Assembly: GCF_001436215.1 (NCBI RefSeq) | Contig: NZ_AYYP01000015.1 | Coordinates: forward strand, 26,399 to 68,825 | DNA length: 42,427 nt | Direction: 5' to 3' | Source: Ligilactobacillus agilis DSM 20509 | Lineage (GTDB): Bacteria; Bacillota; Bacilli; Lactobacillales; Lactobacillaceae | Shown here: positions 23,381-32,470 of the stretch, one piece after another | How the letters are laid out: every line of letters begins with the position of its first letter | Numbering within the stretch: the first letter of the stretch is position 1 | Notes under the pieces: generated by a model | What the model was told of the DNA's origin: nothing | Seen by the model: the letters and a program-made list of their open reading frames with translations, nothing else | The model's database searches: none | Made by a program: the position numbers and the translations under genes

Positions 23381-24244
23381 ATGTTAATTGCGCTAATTCC
23401 AGCTTTAGCTTGGGGAAGTGTTGGCTTAATTTCCGGTAAATTAGGTGGAAATGCCAACCAACAAACACTTGGAATGACTTGGGGGGCTTTGGTCTTCTCA
23501 ATTTTAATGACGCTATTTTCCTGGCAACACTTTATTAGTAGTAATAGTTTAAAACTATGGTTGGTCGGAATTGTTTCAGGTTTATTTTGGAGTTTAGGTC
23601 AAAACCAACAATTCCACGCGATGAAGGCGGTCGGAATTTCTAAGGCTGTGCCAATTTCAACGGGGGCCCAGTTAGTGTCTAACGCCTTGGCCGGGGCTTT
23701 GTTGTTCCATGAATGGACAACCGGCCGGCAACTATCGCTAGGGACAATCGCCTTAGTGGTATTGGTATTAGGGGCAACGTTAACAGCCTTAAAGGATAAG
23801 AGTGTCGCAACTGATAATACCGTGAAAGAAAATTGGGCTTTAGGTAGCCGGGCGTTAGTCCTATCTACCCTTGGTTATTTGGGTTATACAGTAGTAGTAA
23901 CTTGGGCAAGCGTTGATACTCAGGCAATGGTGTTACCACAAGCTTTAGGGATGGTTGCTGGTGCTTCGGTCTTTGCTTTAGGTAAAGATGCCTTCGAAGT
24001 GGCTACCTTCAGAAATATTATTACCGGTTTAGTTTGGGGAACAGGGAACTTCTTCATGTTCATGGCGACTGCAGCCGTCGGGTTAGCAATTAGTTTTTCC
24101 TTCTCCCAAATGGGAATCGTTATTTCCACCTTCGGTTCAATCCTCCTATTGGGTGAACATAAGACGAAAAAAGAATGGCTATACGTATGTCTAGGCTCAA
24201 TTCTAGTAATTGCCGGTGGGATTATCTTAGGACAATTGAAATAA
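23381..24244 (+). CDS. GRP-family sugar uptake protein (GlcU/RbsU-like)
   Basis: This 287-residue protein has ten predicted membrane helices in two five-helix repeats, as in the glucose/ribose porter family of the DMT superfamily. Family motifs include the N-terminal LIALIPALAWGSVGLISGKLGG, SGLFWSLGQNQQFHAMKAVGISKAVPISTGAQLV (about 66-99) and GLVWGTGNFFMFMATAAVGLAISFSFSQMGIVISTFG in the second half. It takes up glucose or ribose by proton-coupled transport without phosphorylation. The substrate is not decided by sequence; the adjacent pgi is consistent with glucose. GAGAGGAAC precedes the ATG. Confidence 0.88.
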   Translation: MLIALIPALAWGSVGLISGKLGGNANQQTLGMTWGALVFSILMTLFSWQHFISSNSLKLWLVGIVSGLFWSLGQNQQFHAMKAVGISKAVPISTGAQLVSNALAGALLFHEWTTGRQLSLGTIALVVLVLGATLTALKDKSVATDNTVKENWALGSRALVLSTLGYLGYTVVVTWASVDTQAMVLPQALGMVAGASVFALGKDAFEVATFRNIITGLVWGTGNFFMFMATAAVGLAISFSFSQMGIVISTFGSILLLGEHKTKKEWLYVCLGSILVIAGGIILGQLK

Positions 24245-24250
24245 AGTTGC

Positions 24251-24284
24251 AGAACTCCGCTCAAGTGTAGCGGGGTTCTTTTTT
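24251..24284 (+). terminator. Terminator of the GRP transporter gene
   Basis: AGAACTCCGCT (24251-24261) pairs with AGCGGGGTTCT (24269-24279, one G-U pair), followed by T to 24284. Confidence 0.9.
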
Positions 24285-24403
24285 CTTAGTTGTTAAGTAT
24301 TTTTAAGGAAAAATAATAATTTATCGTCAATTTGTGCTTTAAAAATTGTGGGTATAATTGTATAATTACTTCTGTAGATAACATTTACTAAGGAGAGATC
24401 TAA

Positions 24404-25756
24404 ATGGCTCATATTTCATTTGATAGCTCAAATTTAACTAAGTTTGTTAACCCTAACGAACTTGGTGAAATGCAAGCTTTAGTTACAGCAGTTGATAAAG
24501 AATTACGTGAAGGTACTGGTGCAGGTAACGACTTCCGTGGTTTCTTAAACTTACCAGTTGACTACGATAAGGAAGAATTTGCACGGATTAAAGAAGCTGC
24601 TAAGAAGATTCAATCAGACTCAGATGTTTTGGTTGTAATCGGTATCGGTGGCTCATACTTAGGTGCCCGGGCAGCAATTGAATTCTTACACCACTCATTT
24701 TATAACTACTTACCAGCTGAAAAGCGGAATGCACCACAAATCTTCTTTGCTGGTAACTCAATTTCATCATCATATGTTCATGACTTATTAGACTTAATCG
24801 GGGACCGTGACTTCTCAGTTAACGTAATCTCCAAGTCTGGTACAACTACTGAACCTTCAATCGCTTTCCGTGTCTTTAAGGAAAAATTGGTTGAAAAGTA
24901 TGGTCAAGAAGGTGCACGCGAACGGATTTATGCTACAACAGACCGGGCACGTGGAGCTTTGAAGACCGAAGCTGATGCAGAAGGTTACCAAACATTTGTC
25001 ATTCCTGATGATGTTGGTGGTCGTTTCTCTGTATTGACACCAGTTGGGTTATTACCAATTGCTGTTTCAGGCGCAGATATTGATAAATTAATGGCTGGGG
25101 CAGCCCAAGCTCGTGAAGACTACGCTGATGCTGACTTAGAAAAGAACGAAGCATACCAATACGCAGCTTTACGTAACATCTTATACCGCAAGGGTTACAC
25201 TACTGAAATCCTTGAAAACTACGAACCATCCTTACAATACTTCTCAGAATGGTGGAAGCAATTGATGGGTGAATCAGAAGGTAAGGATCAAAAAGGTATC
25301 TACCCTTCATCAGCTAACTTCTCAACAGACTTACACTCATTAGGTCAATACATCCAAGAAGGACGTCGGAACTTAATGGAAACTGTTGTTAAAGTTGGTA
25401 AGCCAAACCATGACGTGGCTATTCCTAAGGAAGAAGAAAACTTGGATGGTTTAGGTTACTTAGAAGGTAAGTCAATGGACTTCGTTAATACTAAGGCCTT
25501 CCAAGGGGTTGTTTTAGCTCACACTGACGGTGATGTTCCTAACATGATCGTTAATATTCCTGACCAAACAGCTTTCACTTTAGGCTACACAATCTACTTC
25601 TTTGAAATTGCTGTTGCTATTTCAGGTTACTTAAATGGCATCAACCCATTCAACCAACCAGGGGTTGAAGCTTACAAGAAGAACATGTTTGCTTTACTTG
25701 GTCGCCCAGGTTATGAAGAATTAACTGCAGAATTGACTAAGCGTTTAGAAAAATAA
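24404..25756 (+). CDS. pgi: Glucose-6-phosphate isomerase
   Basis: The 450-residue cytosolic enzyme interconverts glucose-6-phosphate and fructose-6-phosphate. Recognisable parts are [19 protein letters not shown] (sugar-phosphate binding), [22 protein letters not shown] (SIS-fold phosphate loop), [14 protein letters not shown] (PGI signature 1), the catalytic Glu in [10 protein letters not shown], the catalytic His region [14 protein letters not shown], and C-terminal [16 protein letters not shown] with the catalytic Lys. Length matches the short Firmicute type. AAGGAGAG precedes the ATG. Codon bias is strong, as in fba. Two overlapping TATAAT-like boxes lie at about 24352-24365. Confidence 0.97.
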   Translation: MAHISFDSSNLTKFVNPNELGEMQALVTAVDKELREGTGAGNDFRGFLNLPVDYDKEEFARIKEAAKKIQSDSDVLVVIGIGGSYLGARAAIEFLHHSFYNYLPAEKRNAPQIFFAGNSISSSYVHDLLDLIGDRDFSVNVISKSGTTTEPSIAFRVFKEKLVEKYGQEGARERIYATTDRARGALKTEADAEGYQTFVIPDDVGGRFSVLTPVGLLPIAVSGADIDKLMAGAAQAREDYADADLEKNEAYQYAALRNILYRKGYTTEILENYEPSLQYFSEWWKQLMGESEGKDQKGIYPSSANFSTDLHSLGQYIQEGRRNLMETVVKVGKPNHDVAIPKEEENLDGLGYLEGKSMDFVNTKAFQGVVLAHTDGDVPNMIVNIPDQTAFTLGYTIYFFEIAVAISGYLNGINPFNQPGVEAYKKNMFALLGRPGYEELTAELTKRLEK

Positions 25757-25766
25757 GCTGCTTTTA

Positions 25767-25811
25767 AAGCTCAAGCTAAAGGTCCTCAGGCTTTTGGCTT
25801 GGGCTTTTTTT
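25767..25811 (+). terminator. Terminator of pgi
   Basis: AAGCTCAAGC (25767-25776) pairs with GCTTGGGCTT (25797-25806, one G-U pair), followed by a T-run to 25811. Confidence 0.88.
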
Positions 25812-25906
25812 AGTTGACCTGGCAAAGAAAAGACTTGAAATTACTAGGCTTTTAGCGATTAGCTTGGTACAATAGAGATTAATAAAGGATTATAGAGGTG
25901 ACGAGA

Positions 25907-26875
25907 ATGGCACAAATTTCTTATGGCATTTTAGGTGCAAGCCAGCCGGCAACAGAATTTGTCAAGGCAATCGAACAAGTTGAAGAAGCTAAAGTGGTAG
26001 CCATTGCCGGCCGGAGTCTTGCCGATGCGCAAAAACAAGCTGAGAGGTTGGGACTTGAGCGAGCATATGGTAGTTATGAAGAGTTATGTGAAGTAAGTGA
26101 TGTAGATGTAATCTACATTCCTAAGTATAACCGGGCCCACTACGCTTGTGCTAAGTATGCGCTCGAGCATGGTAAGCATATTTTGATGGCACAACCCTTT
26201 ACTAGACACAAGGTGGGGGCCGGAGAATTATTCCAGCTAGCTGCCAATAAGAATTTGCTATTGATGGAAGAACAAAGTGTACTCTTCTTGCCGTTAATGC
26301 AACGAATTAAGGCGGAAGTGGCTAAGGGGACGATTGGTAAACTACGGTTTATCGAAATTAAACGTTACCTCAAGCTCGCTAACAATAACGACTGGCTCCA
26401 AGACTTGGCAGCTGGTGGGGGGGCTTTAAATGTAGGTGGGAGTAACCCCTTAGAACTGGCAGCTTACTTAACTGATGGTGAAGTATCGGAGTGGGCAGGG
26501 TTTGCTGAAAATAATATTGGTGAAGCCGACCGCTCCGCCAGCTTGACCTTTAAGGTAGCTGACTTGTTAGTCAATGCCTTTGTCACCACCGAATTAACCG
26601 GTGAAGATAAGCTAACCTTGGTGGGAACAGACGGAAAGATTACCGTTCCTAATTATACCGAAGCTAAGGTTGCTACAGTTGAAACAACTAGTGGGACAAA
26701 CCAGTTAGTAGATCAAAACTACCAGTCAGGCTTAGCTTACCTATTAGCTCACTTCAATGAGTGTCTAGCTAAGGGATTAGTTGCTAGTCCACTTGTAACG
26801 CCTGCTCAAACTATTAAGGCATTAACAGTCATCGAAGACCTCTATCAAAGATGGTACGGTGATCCTTTAAACTAG
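25907..26875 (+). CDS. Gfo/Idh/MocA-family oxidoreductase
   Basis: The 322-residue NAD(P)-dependent dehydrogenase-like protein has an N-terminal Rossmann fold (ISYGILGASQPATEFVKAI, about 3-21). The GxGxxG is degenerate, reading GILGASQPA, as in several members. The motif DVIYIPKYNRAHYACAKYALEHGKHILMAQPF corresponds to the family's xPxxxHxxxxxxALxxGKHVxxEKP, but the catalytic-site EKP Lys is replaced (AQP). The missing Lys makes ordinary sugar dehydrogenase activity doubtful. The ATG at 25907 sits 6 nt after GAGGTG, so an upstream GTG (25898) is rejected. Its substrate is unknown. Confidence 0.8.
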   Translation: MAQISYGILGASQPATEFVKAIEQVEEAKVVAIAGRSLADAQKQAERLGLERAYGSYEELCEVSDVDVIYIPKYNRAHYACAKYALEHGKHILMAQPFTRHKVGAGELFQLAANKNLLLMEEQSVLFLPLMQRIKAEVAKGTIGKLRFIEIKRYLKLANNNDWLQDLAAGGGALNVGGSNPLELAAYLTDGEVSEWAGFAENNIGEADRSASLTFKVADLLVNAFVTTELTGEDKLTLVGTDGKITVPNYTEAKVATVETTSGTNQLVDQNYQSGLAYLLAHFNECLAKGLVASPLVTPAQTIKALTVIEDLYQRWYGDPLN

Positions 26876-26880
26876 GATAA

Positions 26881-26920
26881 ATAAAAGGCCCACGCTAATT
26901 TCTAGCGTGGGCCTTTTATT
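26881..26920. terminator. Bidirectional terminator between oxidoreductase and glpF genes
   Basis: A 17-bp perfect stem (26881-26897 with 26903-26919) and a 5-nt loop, with AAAA on the left and TTTT on the right, can stop both convergent transcripts. Confidence 0.9.
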
Positions 26921-26936
26921 AGGTTAAATTAAAATC

Positions 26937-27674
26937 TTAAAGACCAAAAATAGCCTTGTAAAGTAAAGCGGCACTAATACCGGCACAGATAGGTGCAAGC
27001 ACTGGTACCCATGAGTAATCCCATTGGGAAGAACCTTTGTGCTTCAGTGGAAGTAAGGCGTGCACAATCCGAGGACCAAGGTCACGAGCAGGGTTTAAGG
27101 CTGGACCAGTAGGACCACCGAATGAAGTAACTAATACCATCACTAATAGACCGATGCCGATGAAGCCTGCACCTTGGTTACCGTGAGCAAAAATTGGTGA
27201 GTGGGTAATTGCTAAGGCAGCAAAAACTAATGTGAAAGTCCCAAAGTATTCGTTCACAAACCCATTTAAGCGGCTCTTAGAAGCGTCGATAGTTGAGAAA
27301 GTTCCTAAGATAGCTTCAGGATTTTCTGTGAGGTCGTAGTGAGGTTTAAAGCAGGCAACAATAACTAATTGCCCCACCATTGCCCCTAAGAACTGAACGG
27401 CGATGTAAGGAAGAACTTCGGACCAAGGGAAGTCGCCGGCAAAAGCTAACCCTAAAGTAAAGGCAGGGTTGATGTGGTTACCAGAAACAGATCCAAACAT
27501 TAAAGCGGGAATCATAACCGCAAACCCGTAACCAACAGCGATTGTCATCCAACCACTCCTGGAACCCTTAGTACCATTTAATTCAACGTTGGCAACAGAA
27601 CCGTTACCTAAAATAACCATGATAGCTGTCCCAAAGAATTCGGCAGCTAATCTTGCTGTTAATGCGAAATGCAT
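26937..27674 (-). CDS. glpF: MIP-family glycerol facilitator/aquaporin
   Basis: This 245-residue, six-helix channel has both NPA half-helices: GNHINPAFTLGLA (about 65-77) and GPALNPARDLGPRI (about 188-201). The Asp after the second NPAR is characteristic of glycerol-conducting members rather than strict aquaporins. Lactobacillus homologues also pass water and small solutes. Initiation is by ATG after a strong GGAGG. No glpK or glpD is adjacent, so it is a stand-alone facilitator. Confidence 0.9.
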   Translation of the reverse strand: MHFALTARLAAEFFGTAIMVILGNGSVANVELNGTKGSRSGWMTIAVGYGFAVMIPALMFGSVSGNHINPAFTLGLAFAGDFPWSEVLPYIAVQFLGAMVGQLVIVACFKPHYDLTENPEAILGTFSTIDASKSRLNGFVNEYFGTFTLVFAALAITHSPIFAHGNQGAGFIGIGLLVMVLVTSFGGPTGPALNPARDLGPRIVHALLPLKHKGSSQWDYSWVPVLAPICAGISAALLYKAIFGL

Positions 27675-27930
27675 ATGAGCCTCCTATATAAATATGTATA
27701 AACTTGATAATTATGTAACAATGAAATAATTACTCATACTATCATAATAAGGGACTTAGTTAATGTCAATAAGCTTTCTAAATTATTTGCAAAGTTTTTC
27801 GAGAAAAAATTAAGCTTTTCACAAATGAATTTGAAAAAGATTTTGTTAACATAGAAAAGCAAGGTGTTTAGACTTGTAATTTTATTTAAATACCATAGAA
27901 TATAAAGTAGTAGCCTAAGGGGGTTTTTAG

Positions 27931-28485
27931 ATGATAGCGAAAGCGGTAGAAGAAATGTTCAGCCAGCGTAAGGGTGGATATTTAATCCCGGCTGAAATAG
28001 TGGCTAATGTTTCTGAAACTAATAATTTAAATCATGCTTTATTGGTACTAACCAAGGTGAAGTATGCAAAGATTCCAGTTTTAGATAAAGAACAACGGGT
28101 TACGGGCTTGCTTTCTTTAGCGATGATAACCGAGACCATGCTAGGCTTAAATGGGATTGACCCTAGCCGGCTAAACCGGATGACTGTTAAAGAAATAATG
28201 CAGACCGATTTTCCTAAGATTCAGGCGCCATATGATATTGAAGAAATTCTGCACCTGTTGGTGGATCAACCCTTCTTAACGGTAGTTGATCAGGCGGGCG
28301 TTTTTTTAGGAATTATTACCCGGCGGGAAATTATGAAAGAAGTCAATTACTTTGCGCATGATTTAGAAAGGCAATATCTAATTGAACCTAAGGCAGGCTA
28401 TCTAGAGGAAACAAAAAACACGGGGACTAAGGTAAAACTAGTTGTTCCCAAGAGGAGGAGTTCTAGTGCCAAAGTTAGACGCTAA
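27931..28485 (+). CDS. cbpB: CBS-pair protein, c-di-AMP-binding CbpB (YkuL) type
   Basis: The 184-residue protein has tandem CBS domains (about 15-75 and 87-148), with the typical [18 protein letters not shown] and [28 protein letters not shown] segments. Homologues in B. subtilis (YkuL/DarB) and Listeria (CbpB) bind c-di-AMP and, in the free state, stimulate the stringent-response enzyme Rel. In Bacillus ykuL likewise precedes the DAP genes ykuQ and ykuR. The basic C-terminal tail ([13 protein letters not shown]) is encoded by the segment overlapping dapH by 20 nt. The gene begins after AAGGGGG. Confidence 0.85.
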   Translation: MIAKAVEEMFSQRKGGYLIPAEIVANVSETNNLNHALLVLTKVKYAKIPVLDKEQRVTGLLSLAMITETMLGLNGIDPSRLNRMTVKEIMQTDFPKIQAPYDIEEILHLLVDQPFLTVVDQAGVFLGIITRREIMKEVNYFAHDLERQYLIEPKAGYLEETKNTGTKVKLVVPKRRSSSAKVRR

Positions 28486-29176
28486 TGAAATTATTCGGAC
28501 GATTGCGGAATCTAAAAAGCAAACGCCGGTTAAGGTTTTTGTTAAGGGCAAATTAAATGAATTAGAGGTACCAGCAAGCATCGATGCTTATCTAAACGAT
28601 AAAGCTGGGGTCTTATTTGGGGATTGGCAAGAAGTTGAAGCCTTTTTAAAGGCTAACCAAGCTAAGATTACTAATTACCGGGTTGAAAATGATGGGCGCA
28701 ACACTGGGGTGCCTATGATTGATAAAAAGCAATTTAATGCCCGGATTGAACCAGGTGCAATTATCCGTGACCAAGTTGAAATCGGAGATAACGCCGTGAT
28801 TATGATGGGGGCCGTTATCAACATTGGGGCCGAAGTCGGTGAAGGTTCAATGATTGATATGGGGGCTATCCTTGGTGGCCGGGCCCTAGTTGGTAAGCAC
28901 TGCCACATTGGGGCCGGCACGGTCTTAGCTGGCGTGGTAGAACCACCTTCTGCCCAACCAGTTACAATCGAAGATGATGTTTTAATTGGGGCTAACGCAG
29001 TAGTCCTAGAAGGTGTTCGGGTCGGAAAGGGTGCAATTGTTGCCGCTGGTGCAGTTGTTACTAAAGACGTTGAACCTTATACTGTGGTTGCAGGTACTCC
29101 TGCTCGTAAGATTAAGGATGTTAAAGACGTTGCCGGCGATAAGAAGGAAATCGTTGACGACTTACGGAAACTTTAA
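28466..29176 (+). CDS. dapH: Tetrahydrodipicolinate N-acetyltransferase
   Basis: The 236-residue enzyme acetylates 2,3,4,5-tetrahydrodipicolinate with acetyl-CoA in the acetyl branch of the DAP/lysine pathway. It has an N-terminal helical domain (to about 85) and a left-handed beta-helix of hexapeptide repeats ([26 protein letters not shown]... to about 210). The GTG at 28466 is chosen because AGGAGG at 28453-28458 is 7 nt before it; an in-frame extension to 28442 would include the ribosome site. The start overlaps the cbpB end. A weak terminator separates it from dapL. Confidence 0.94.
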   Translation: MPKLDANEIIRTIAESKKQTPVKVFVKGKLNELEVPASIDAYLNDKAGVLFGDWQEVEAFLKANQAKITNYRVENDGRNTGVPMIDKKQFNARIEPGAIIRDQVEIGDNAVIMMGAVINIGAEVGEGSMIDMGAILGGRALVGKHCHIGAGTVLAGVVEPPSAQPVTIEDDVLIGANAVVLEGVRVGKGAIVAAGAVVTKDVEPYTVVAGTPARKIKDVKDVAGDKKEIVDDLRKL

Positions 29177-29182
29177 GACTAG

Positions 29183-29213
29183 AAGTGGGATGTTAAGCAG
29201 TCCCACTTTTTTT
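29183..29213 (+). terminator. Terminator-like hairpin between dapH and dapL
   Basis: AAGTGGGA (29183-29190) pairs with TCCCACTT (29201-29208) and is followed by T to 29213. It lies only about 20 nt before the dapL start, so it may attenuate read-through rather than end the operon. Confidence 0.75.
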
Positions 29214-29232
29214 AAATAAAGAAGGGTTAATG

Positions 29233-30387
29233 ATGGCATTTACAGCTGAAGAACTAATTAAAATTAGACGACAACTACACCAAATTCCAGAAATTGGGAT
29301 GGAAGAATTTGAAACTTCCGCTAAGTTAATGGCAATCATCAAGTCATTGCCACAAACTTTTTTGGAAATTAAGACTTGGAAGACCGCAATCTTAGTTCAT
29401 GTTCAAGGAAAGAATCCTAGCAAGACGATTGGCTATCGGACTGATATTGATGGGCTACCAGTGACAGAACAAACCGGCTTGCCATACGCTTCCAAACACG
29501 CAGGCCGGATGCACGCTTGTGGTCATGACATCCACATGACGGTGGCGCTTGGGATTTTAAGCCACTTTGCGGAGGTTCAACCAGAATGTAACCTGACGTT
29601 TCTTTTCCAGCCATCCGAAGAAATTTTAAGTGGTGGCAAGCAGGTTTATGAAAGTGGGGTCATGGATGAATGGATGCCTGATGAAATCTATGCTTTTCAC
29701 GATAACCCCCAATTACCTGCGGGGACAATCGGTTGTCGGTTGGGCACCTTATTTGCAGGCACTTGTGAAATTCATGCCACTTTTACCGGCAAGAGTGGTC
29801 ATGCTGCTTACCCGCACATGGCTAATGATATGGTTGTTGCTGGGGCACAATTTGTCAACCAAATTCAGACAATTGTTAGCCGCAATGTTGATCCAATCCA
29901 AGCCGGAGTGGTGACTCTTGGCCACTTTGAAGCCGGGACAACTGGTAACGTGATAGCTGGTAAGTGCCAAATTGATGGGACGATTAGGGCGCTGACCCAA
30001 GTAAATAATCGCTTGATTCAAAAGCGGGTGGAAGCAATCGCCAAGGGGGTTGCCCAAGCTTTTGACTGTCAATTGGATTTGAAATTAGAACAAGGTGGTT
30101 ATTATCCGGTTGAAAATAATGACCAGACGACTAAGGCTTTTATCGACTTTATGCAAGCCAACCCAGAGGTCGACTTTGTGGAAACTCAGCCGGCTATGAC
30201 CGGAGAAGATTTTGGCTTTTTACTCTCTAAAATTCCGGGAACCATGTTTTGGTTAGGGGTGGATAGTCCCTACTCACTTCATTCTGAATACTTGGCTCCT
30301 AAGGAAGAGGCAATTTTTGCAGGGGTAAAGGCAATGGTGGCTTACATTGAACACCGCCAAACCGAAGTTTTTGCGGCCAAATACTAG
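29233..30387 (+). CDS. dapL: N-acetyldiaminopimelate deacetylase (M20D family, YkuR type)
   Basis: The 384-residue metallo-deacetylase has the M20D pattern: RRQLHQIPEIGMEEFET, RTDIDGLPVTEQTGLPYASKHAGRMHACGHDIHMTVALG (metal Cys/His), FLFQPSEEILSGG (Glu pair), a dimerisation domain from about 175, and C-terminal HSEYLAPKEEAI (metal His). It removes acetyl from N-acetyl-LL-2,6-diaminopimelate after DapH and the aminotransferase. The ATG at 29233, 6 nt after AGAAGGG, is preferred over 29230. Paralogous amidohydrolases (hippurate hydrolase-like) share these motifs; context decides. Confidence 0.9.
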   Translation: MAFTAEELIKIRRQLHQIPEIGMEEFETSAKLMAIIKSLPQTFLEIKTWKTAILVHVQGKNPSKTIGYRTDIDGLPVTEQTGLPYASKHAGRMHACGHDIHMTVALGILSHFAEVQPECNLTFLFQPSEEILSGGKQVYESGVMDEWMPDEIYAFHDNPQLPAGTIGCRLGTLFAGTCEIHATFTGKSGHAAYPHMANDMVVAGAQFVNQIQTIVSRNVDPIQAGVVTLGHFEAGTTGNVIAGKCQIDGTIRALTQVNNRLIQKRVEAIAKGVAQAFDCQLDLKLEQGGYYPVENNDQTTKAFIDFMQANPEVDFVETQPAMTGEDFGFLLSKIPGTMFWLGVDSPYSLHSEYLAPKEEAIFAGVKAMVAYIEHRQTEVFAAKY

Positions 30388-30392
30388 GCTAT

Positions 30393-30437
30393 AAAAAATC
30401 TGACCCATCCTCATTGCGGGGATGGGTCAGGTTTTTT
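30393..30437. terminator. Bidirectional terminator between dapL and mscS-like gene
   Basis: An 18-bp stem (30393-30410 with 30420-30437) has A6 and T6 in its outer arms. The right edge overlaps the stop codon of the minus-strand gene. Confidence 0.9.
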
Positions 30438-31344
30438 ATTTACCGGCTAAGTTTAAGGGGCTAGTGGGAATTACAAAGCCATTGCTTCTTAACACTTCTA
30501 GATAGCGCTCTAAAAAGGCGCTTTGAATTGCAAACTGGGCGCCATTTTTAGTATAAATGGCAATTCTTAAGACCATGCGCCCGTTGCCGCTGTCAAAGGT
30601 GCCTAAAATGTTAGGACCACTGGTAATGTCAGGGTAGTTAGGCTTTAATTCCTCATTCACCTTGGTTACTAAGGCAATCATTTCCTTAATTTCTTTTTTA
30701 GGATCAAGTCCAATTTCAATTAAAGCCCGCATATCGTTACGCGAGAGGTTACTGATGATGGTAATGCTACGGTTAGGAATAAAGTTCAAAGTACCGTCAT
30801 AGCCTAAGATCTGGGTAGTTCTTAGCCCTACTGAGTGAACGGTGCCTTCGATAGTTCCAATCTTAACGCTATCTCCGACCGCTAGTTGTTGTTCTAGGAG
30901 AATAAAAGCCCCGGTAATTACGTCGCTGACGAATCCTTGGGCCCCTAAACCTAAGGCAACTGATAAAATTCCAGCCCCGGCTAGGAGGGTTCCGACAGGG
31001 ACACCTAGAATTGATAGGATTGCGTAGAGATAAAAGAAGAGAATCGTATAGTGGAAAATATTGCGGGTCAACGAATAGACCGTTTCGATACGATTGCTAG
31101 CCAGGTTTTGGACAAAACGGGTGTGTCTAAAACTTCGTTTAATAATGCTTTTGCCAATGAGGTTAAGCAAGATGAAGAGTAACGAAACTAGCAGTAGCGC
31201 GATGGTAGTAGAGACGACTTTTCCAATAATAGCGTCCCAATCAATATTAGCAACATACCGAGAAAGAATGTTGGTTTGCTTACTAACTTGTTTACTAACG
31301 TCGCTAGTTACTCCGGCTGTTAAGAGAATAGTATTAAGTTGCAC
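30436..31344 (-). CDS. MscS-family small-conductance mechanosensitive channel
   Basis: The channel of about 302 residues has three membrane segments (the first near 40-65) and the pore-lining helix AGILSVALGLGAQGFVSDVITGAFILLEQQ with the Gly/Ala zipper. The MscS beta domain follows (LAVGDSVKIGTIEGTVHSVGLRTTQILGYDGTLNFIPNRSI), then the alpha-beta cytosolic part. It opens on hypo-osmotic stress to release solutes. The open frame runs to 31410, but no ribosome site supports that start. A GTG at 31344 has AGGTG 6 nt before it and is chosen; a GTG at 31353 is the alternative. Confidence 0.88.
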   Translation of the reverse strand: MQLNTILLTAGVTSDVSKQVSKQTNILSRYVANIDWDAIIGKVVSTTIALLLVSLLFILLNLIGKSIIKRSFRHTRFVQNLASNRIETVYSLTRNIFHYTILFFYLYAILSILGVPVGTLLAGAGILSVALGLGAQGFVSDVITGAFILLEQQLAVGDSVKIGTIEGTVHSVGLRTTQILGYDGTLNFIPNRSITIISNLSRNDMRALIEIGLDPKKEIKEMIALVTKVNEELKPNYPDITSGPNILGTFDSGNGRMVLRIAIYTKNGAQFAIQSAFLERYLEVLRSNGFVIPTSPLNLAGK

Positions 31345-31440
31345 AAATGACACCTGCCTAAAAATAATCTTAATTCTAATGATATCAAATCTAAGGGCGA
31401 GAAGAAACATTAAGAATTTAAGAAACTGACTGGTTGCAAT

Positions 31441-31469
31441 TTGAAGTTTTAGGGTAAGAATGATATCCT
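31441..31469 (+). promoter_or_regulatory. Promoter of the DUF948/ytxH unit
   Basis: TTGAAG (31441-31446) and TATCCT (31464-31469) are 17 bp apart, upstream of the DUF948 gene. Confidence 0.5.
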
Positions 31470-31506
31470 AAAATAGGTAAATAAAATGCGGAAAGTGGGA
31501 AAAAGT

Positions 31507-31923
31507 ATGGTTTTAACATTTGGACAATTAGCAGGTTTAATTGCTGCAGGAGCATTTTTAATACTAGTAATCGCCTTATGCTTTGTGCTCAAGGGCTTAA
31601 TCAAGACCCTGGAAGAAACAACTAAAAGTATTGGGGCGGTAACCGAGGATATTAACGGCATCTCTAAAGAATTGGAACAGTTAGTAAATAAAACTAATAC
31701 TTTGATGGATGATGTTAATCAAAAAAGTGCCAAGCTAGATCCACTTTTTGAAACAATGGCAGAATTAAGCGAATCTATTTCAGATTTAAATGCTGCTAGC
31801 CGGAATATGGCTGAAAGGGTGAGTGGTTCAGCTAAGGCTGCGACCCAAGCTTCAATGGCTTTTAGACTAGGAAAGCAAGCACTTAAGTTTTATAATAAAC
31901 ATAAGAAGAATCCGACAGACTAG
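31507..31923 (+). CDS. DUF948 membrane protein (YtxG-like)
   Basis: The 138-residue protein has one N-terminal membrane helix (about 7-27) and a long coiled-coil-like region with DUF948 character (KGLIKTLEETTKSIGAVTEDINGISKELEQLVNKTNTLMDDVNQKSAKLDPLFETMAELSES). In Bacillus the homologue ytxG lies with ytxH near ccpA, and the same neighbourhood is kept here. An in-frame start at 31486 is possible, but the ATG at 31507 follows AAAGTGGGA. The function is unknown; envelope or stress association is suggested by Bacillus homologues. Confidence 0.8.
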   Translation: MVLTFGQLAGLIAAGAFLILVIALCFVLKGLIKTLEETTKSIGAVTEDINGISKELEQLVNKTNTLMDDVNQKSAKLDPLFETMAELSESISDLNAASRNMAERVSGSAKAATQASMAFRLGKQALKFYNKHKKNPTD

Positions 31924-31938
31924 AAGTGGAGGTAATTG

Positions 31939-32418
31939 ATGATGAAGAAAACTTTCTTACTAGGTTTAGGTGCGGTTGCAGGTGCATCCTTTTTACTTTC
32001 TAAAAAGGTTACGGAAGAACAACGTGAAAAGATTGCCCTAAAACTGGATGAAGCATTGCTAGATGGACGAGAAAAAGCGCTCAAGTACGATCGCTATTTG
32101 CGCGACTTCTTACAAGCTAACAGCTTAGATTTTGCTCCTTTAAAAGATAAGGTTTTGGCCAAGACTGATGCTTTAAAGGAAAATGAGAAAATGACGGACG
32201 CAATTACTTCTTTGAAGCAAGCAACTACTGAATTGCGCGAACATTTAAGAGCTGCTAAGGAAGAGTTAGCAGAGGAAGACTTAGCAGAAGATATGCAAGA
32301 CGACATCATAATCGATGGGCGTTCAGCTTTTGGAGAAGCTAAAGATGTTGCTGACTTTGAAAGTGAACATCCAACCGAAGTCTTTTATCCTAAAAAGAGT
32401 ACTAAAGTAACAGACTAA
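31939..32418 (+). CDS. YtxH-like small membrane-associated protein
   Basis: The 159-residue product has a short N-terminal hydrophobic segment (KKTFLLGLGAVAGASFLLSKK) followed by a charged, helical region rich in Glu, Lys and Ala, the YtxH-like pattern. The C-terminal 45 residues are acidic and of low complexity. The ATG at 31939 follows GGAGG by 6 nt; an upstream TTG (31936) is rejected. It is cotranscribed with the DUF948 gene 15 nt upstream. Function unknown. Confidence 0.75.
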   Translation: MMKKTFLLGLGAVAGASFLLSKKVTEEQREKIALKLDEALLDGREKALKYDRYLRDFLQANSLDFAPLKDKVLAKTDALKENEKMTDAITSLKQATTELREHLRAAKEELAEEDLAEDMQDDIIIDGRSAFGEAKDVADFESEHPTEVFYPKKSTKVTD

Positions 32419-32425
32419 GTGAATT

Positions 32426-32470
32426 AAAAAGAGCACGTTTACTGATTGCAAGTAAGCGTGCTTCTTTTTT
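32426..32470. terminator. Bidirectional terminator after the ytxH-like gene
   Basis: AAGAGCACGTTTACT pairs with AGTAAGCGTGCTTCTT (one G-U and a bulge), flanked by A5 and T6. The right T-tract overlaps the stop codon of the minus-strand reductase gene. Confidence 0.87.

Noticed and set aside
28675-28920. Minus-strand ORF inside dapH
   Set aside because: Antisense of the hexapeptide-repeat region, whose periodicity keeps several frames open.
29013-29219. Out-of-frame ORF at the end of dapH
   Set aside because: A shadow in another frame, with no ribosome site, running through the terminator hairpin.
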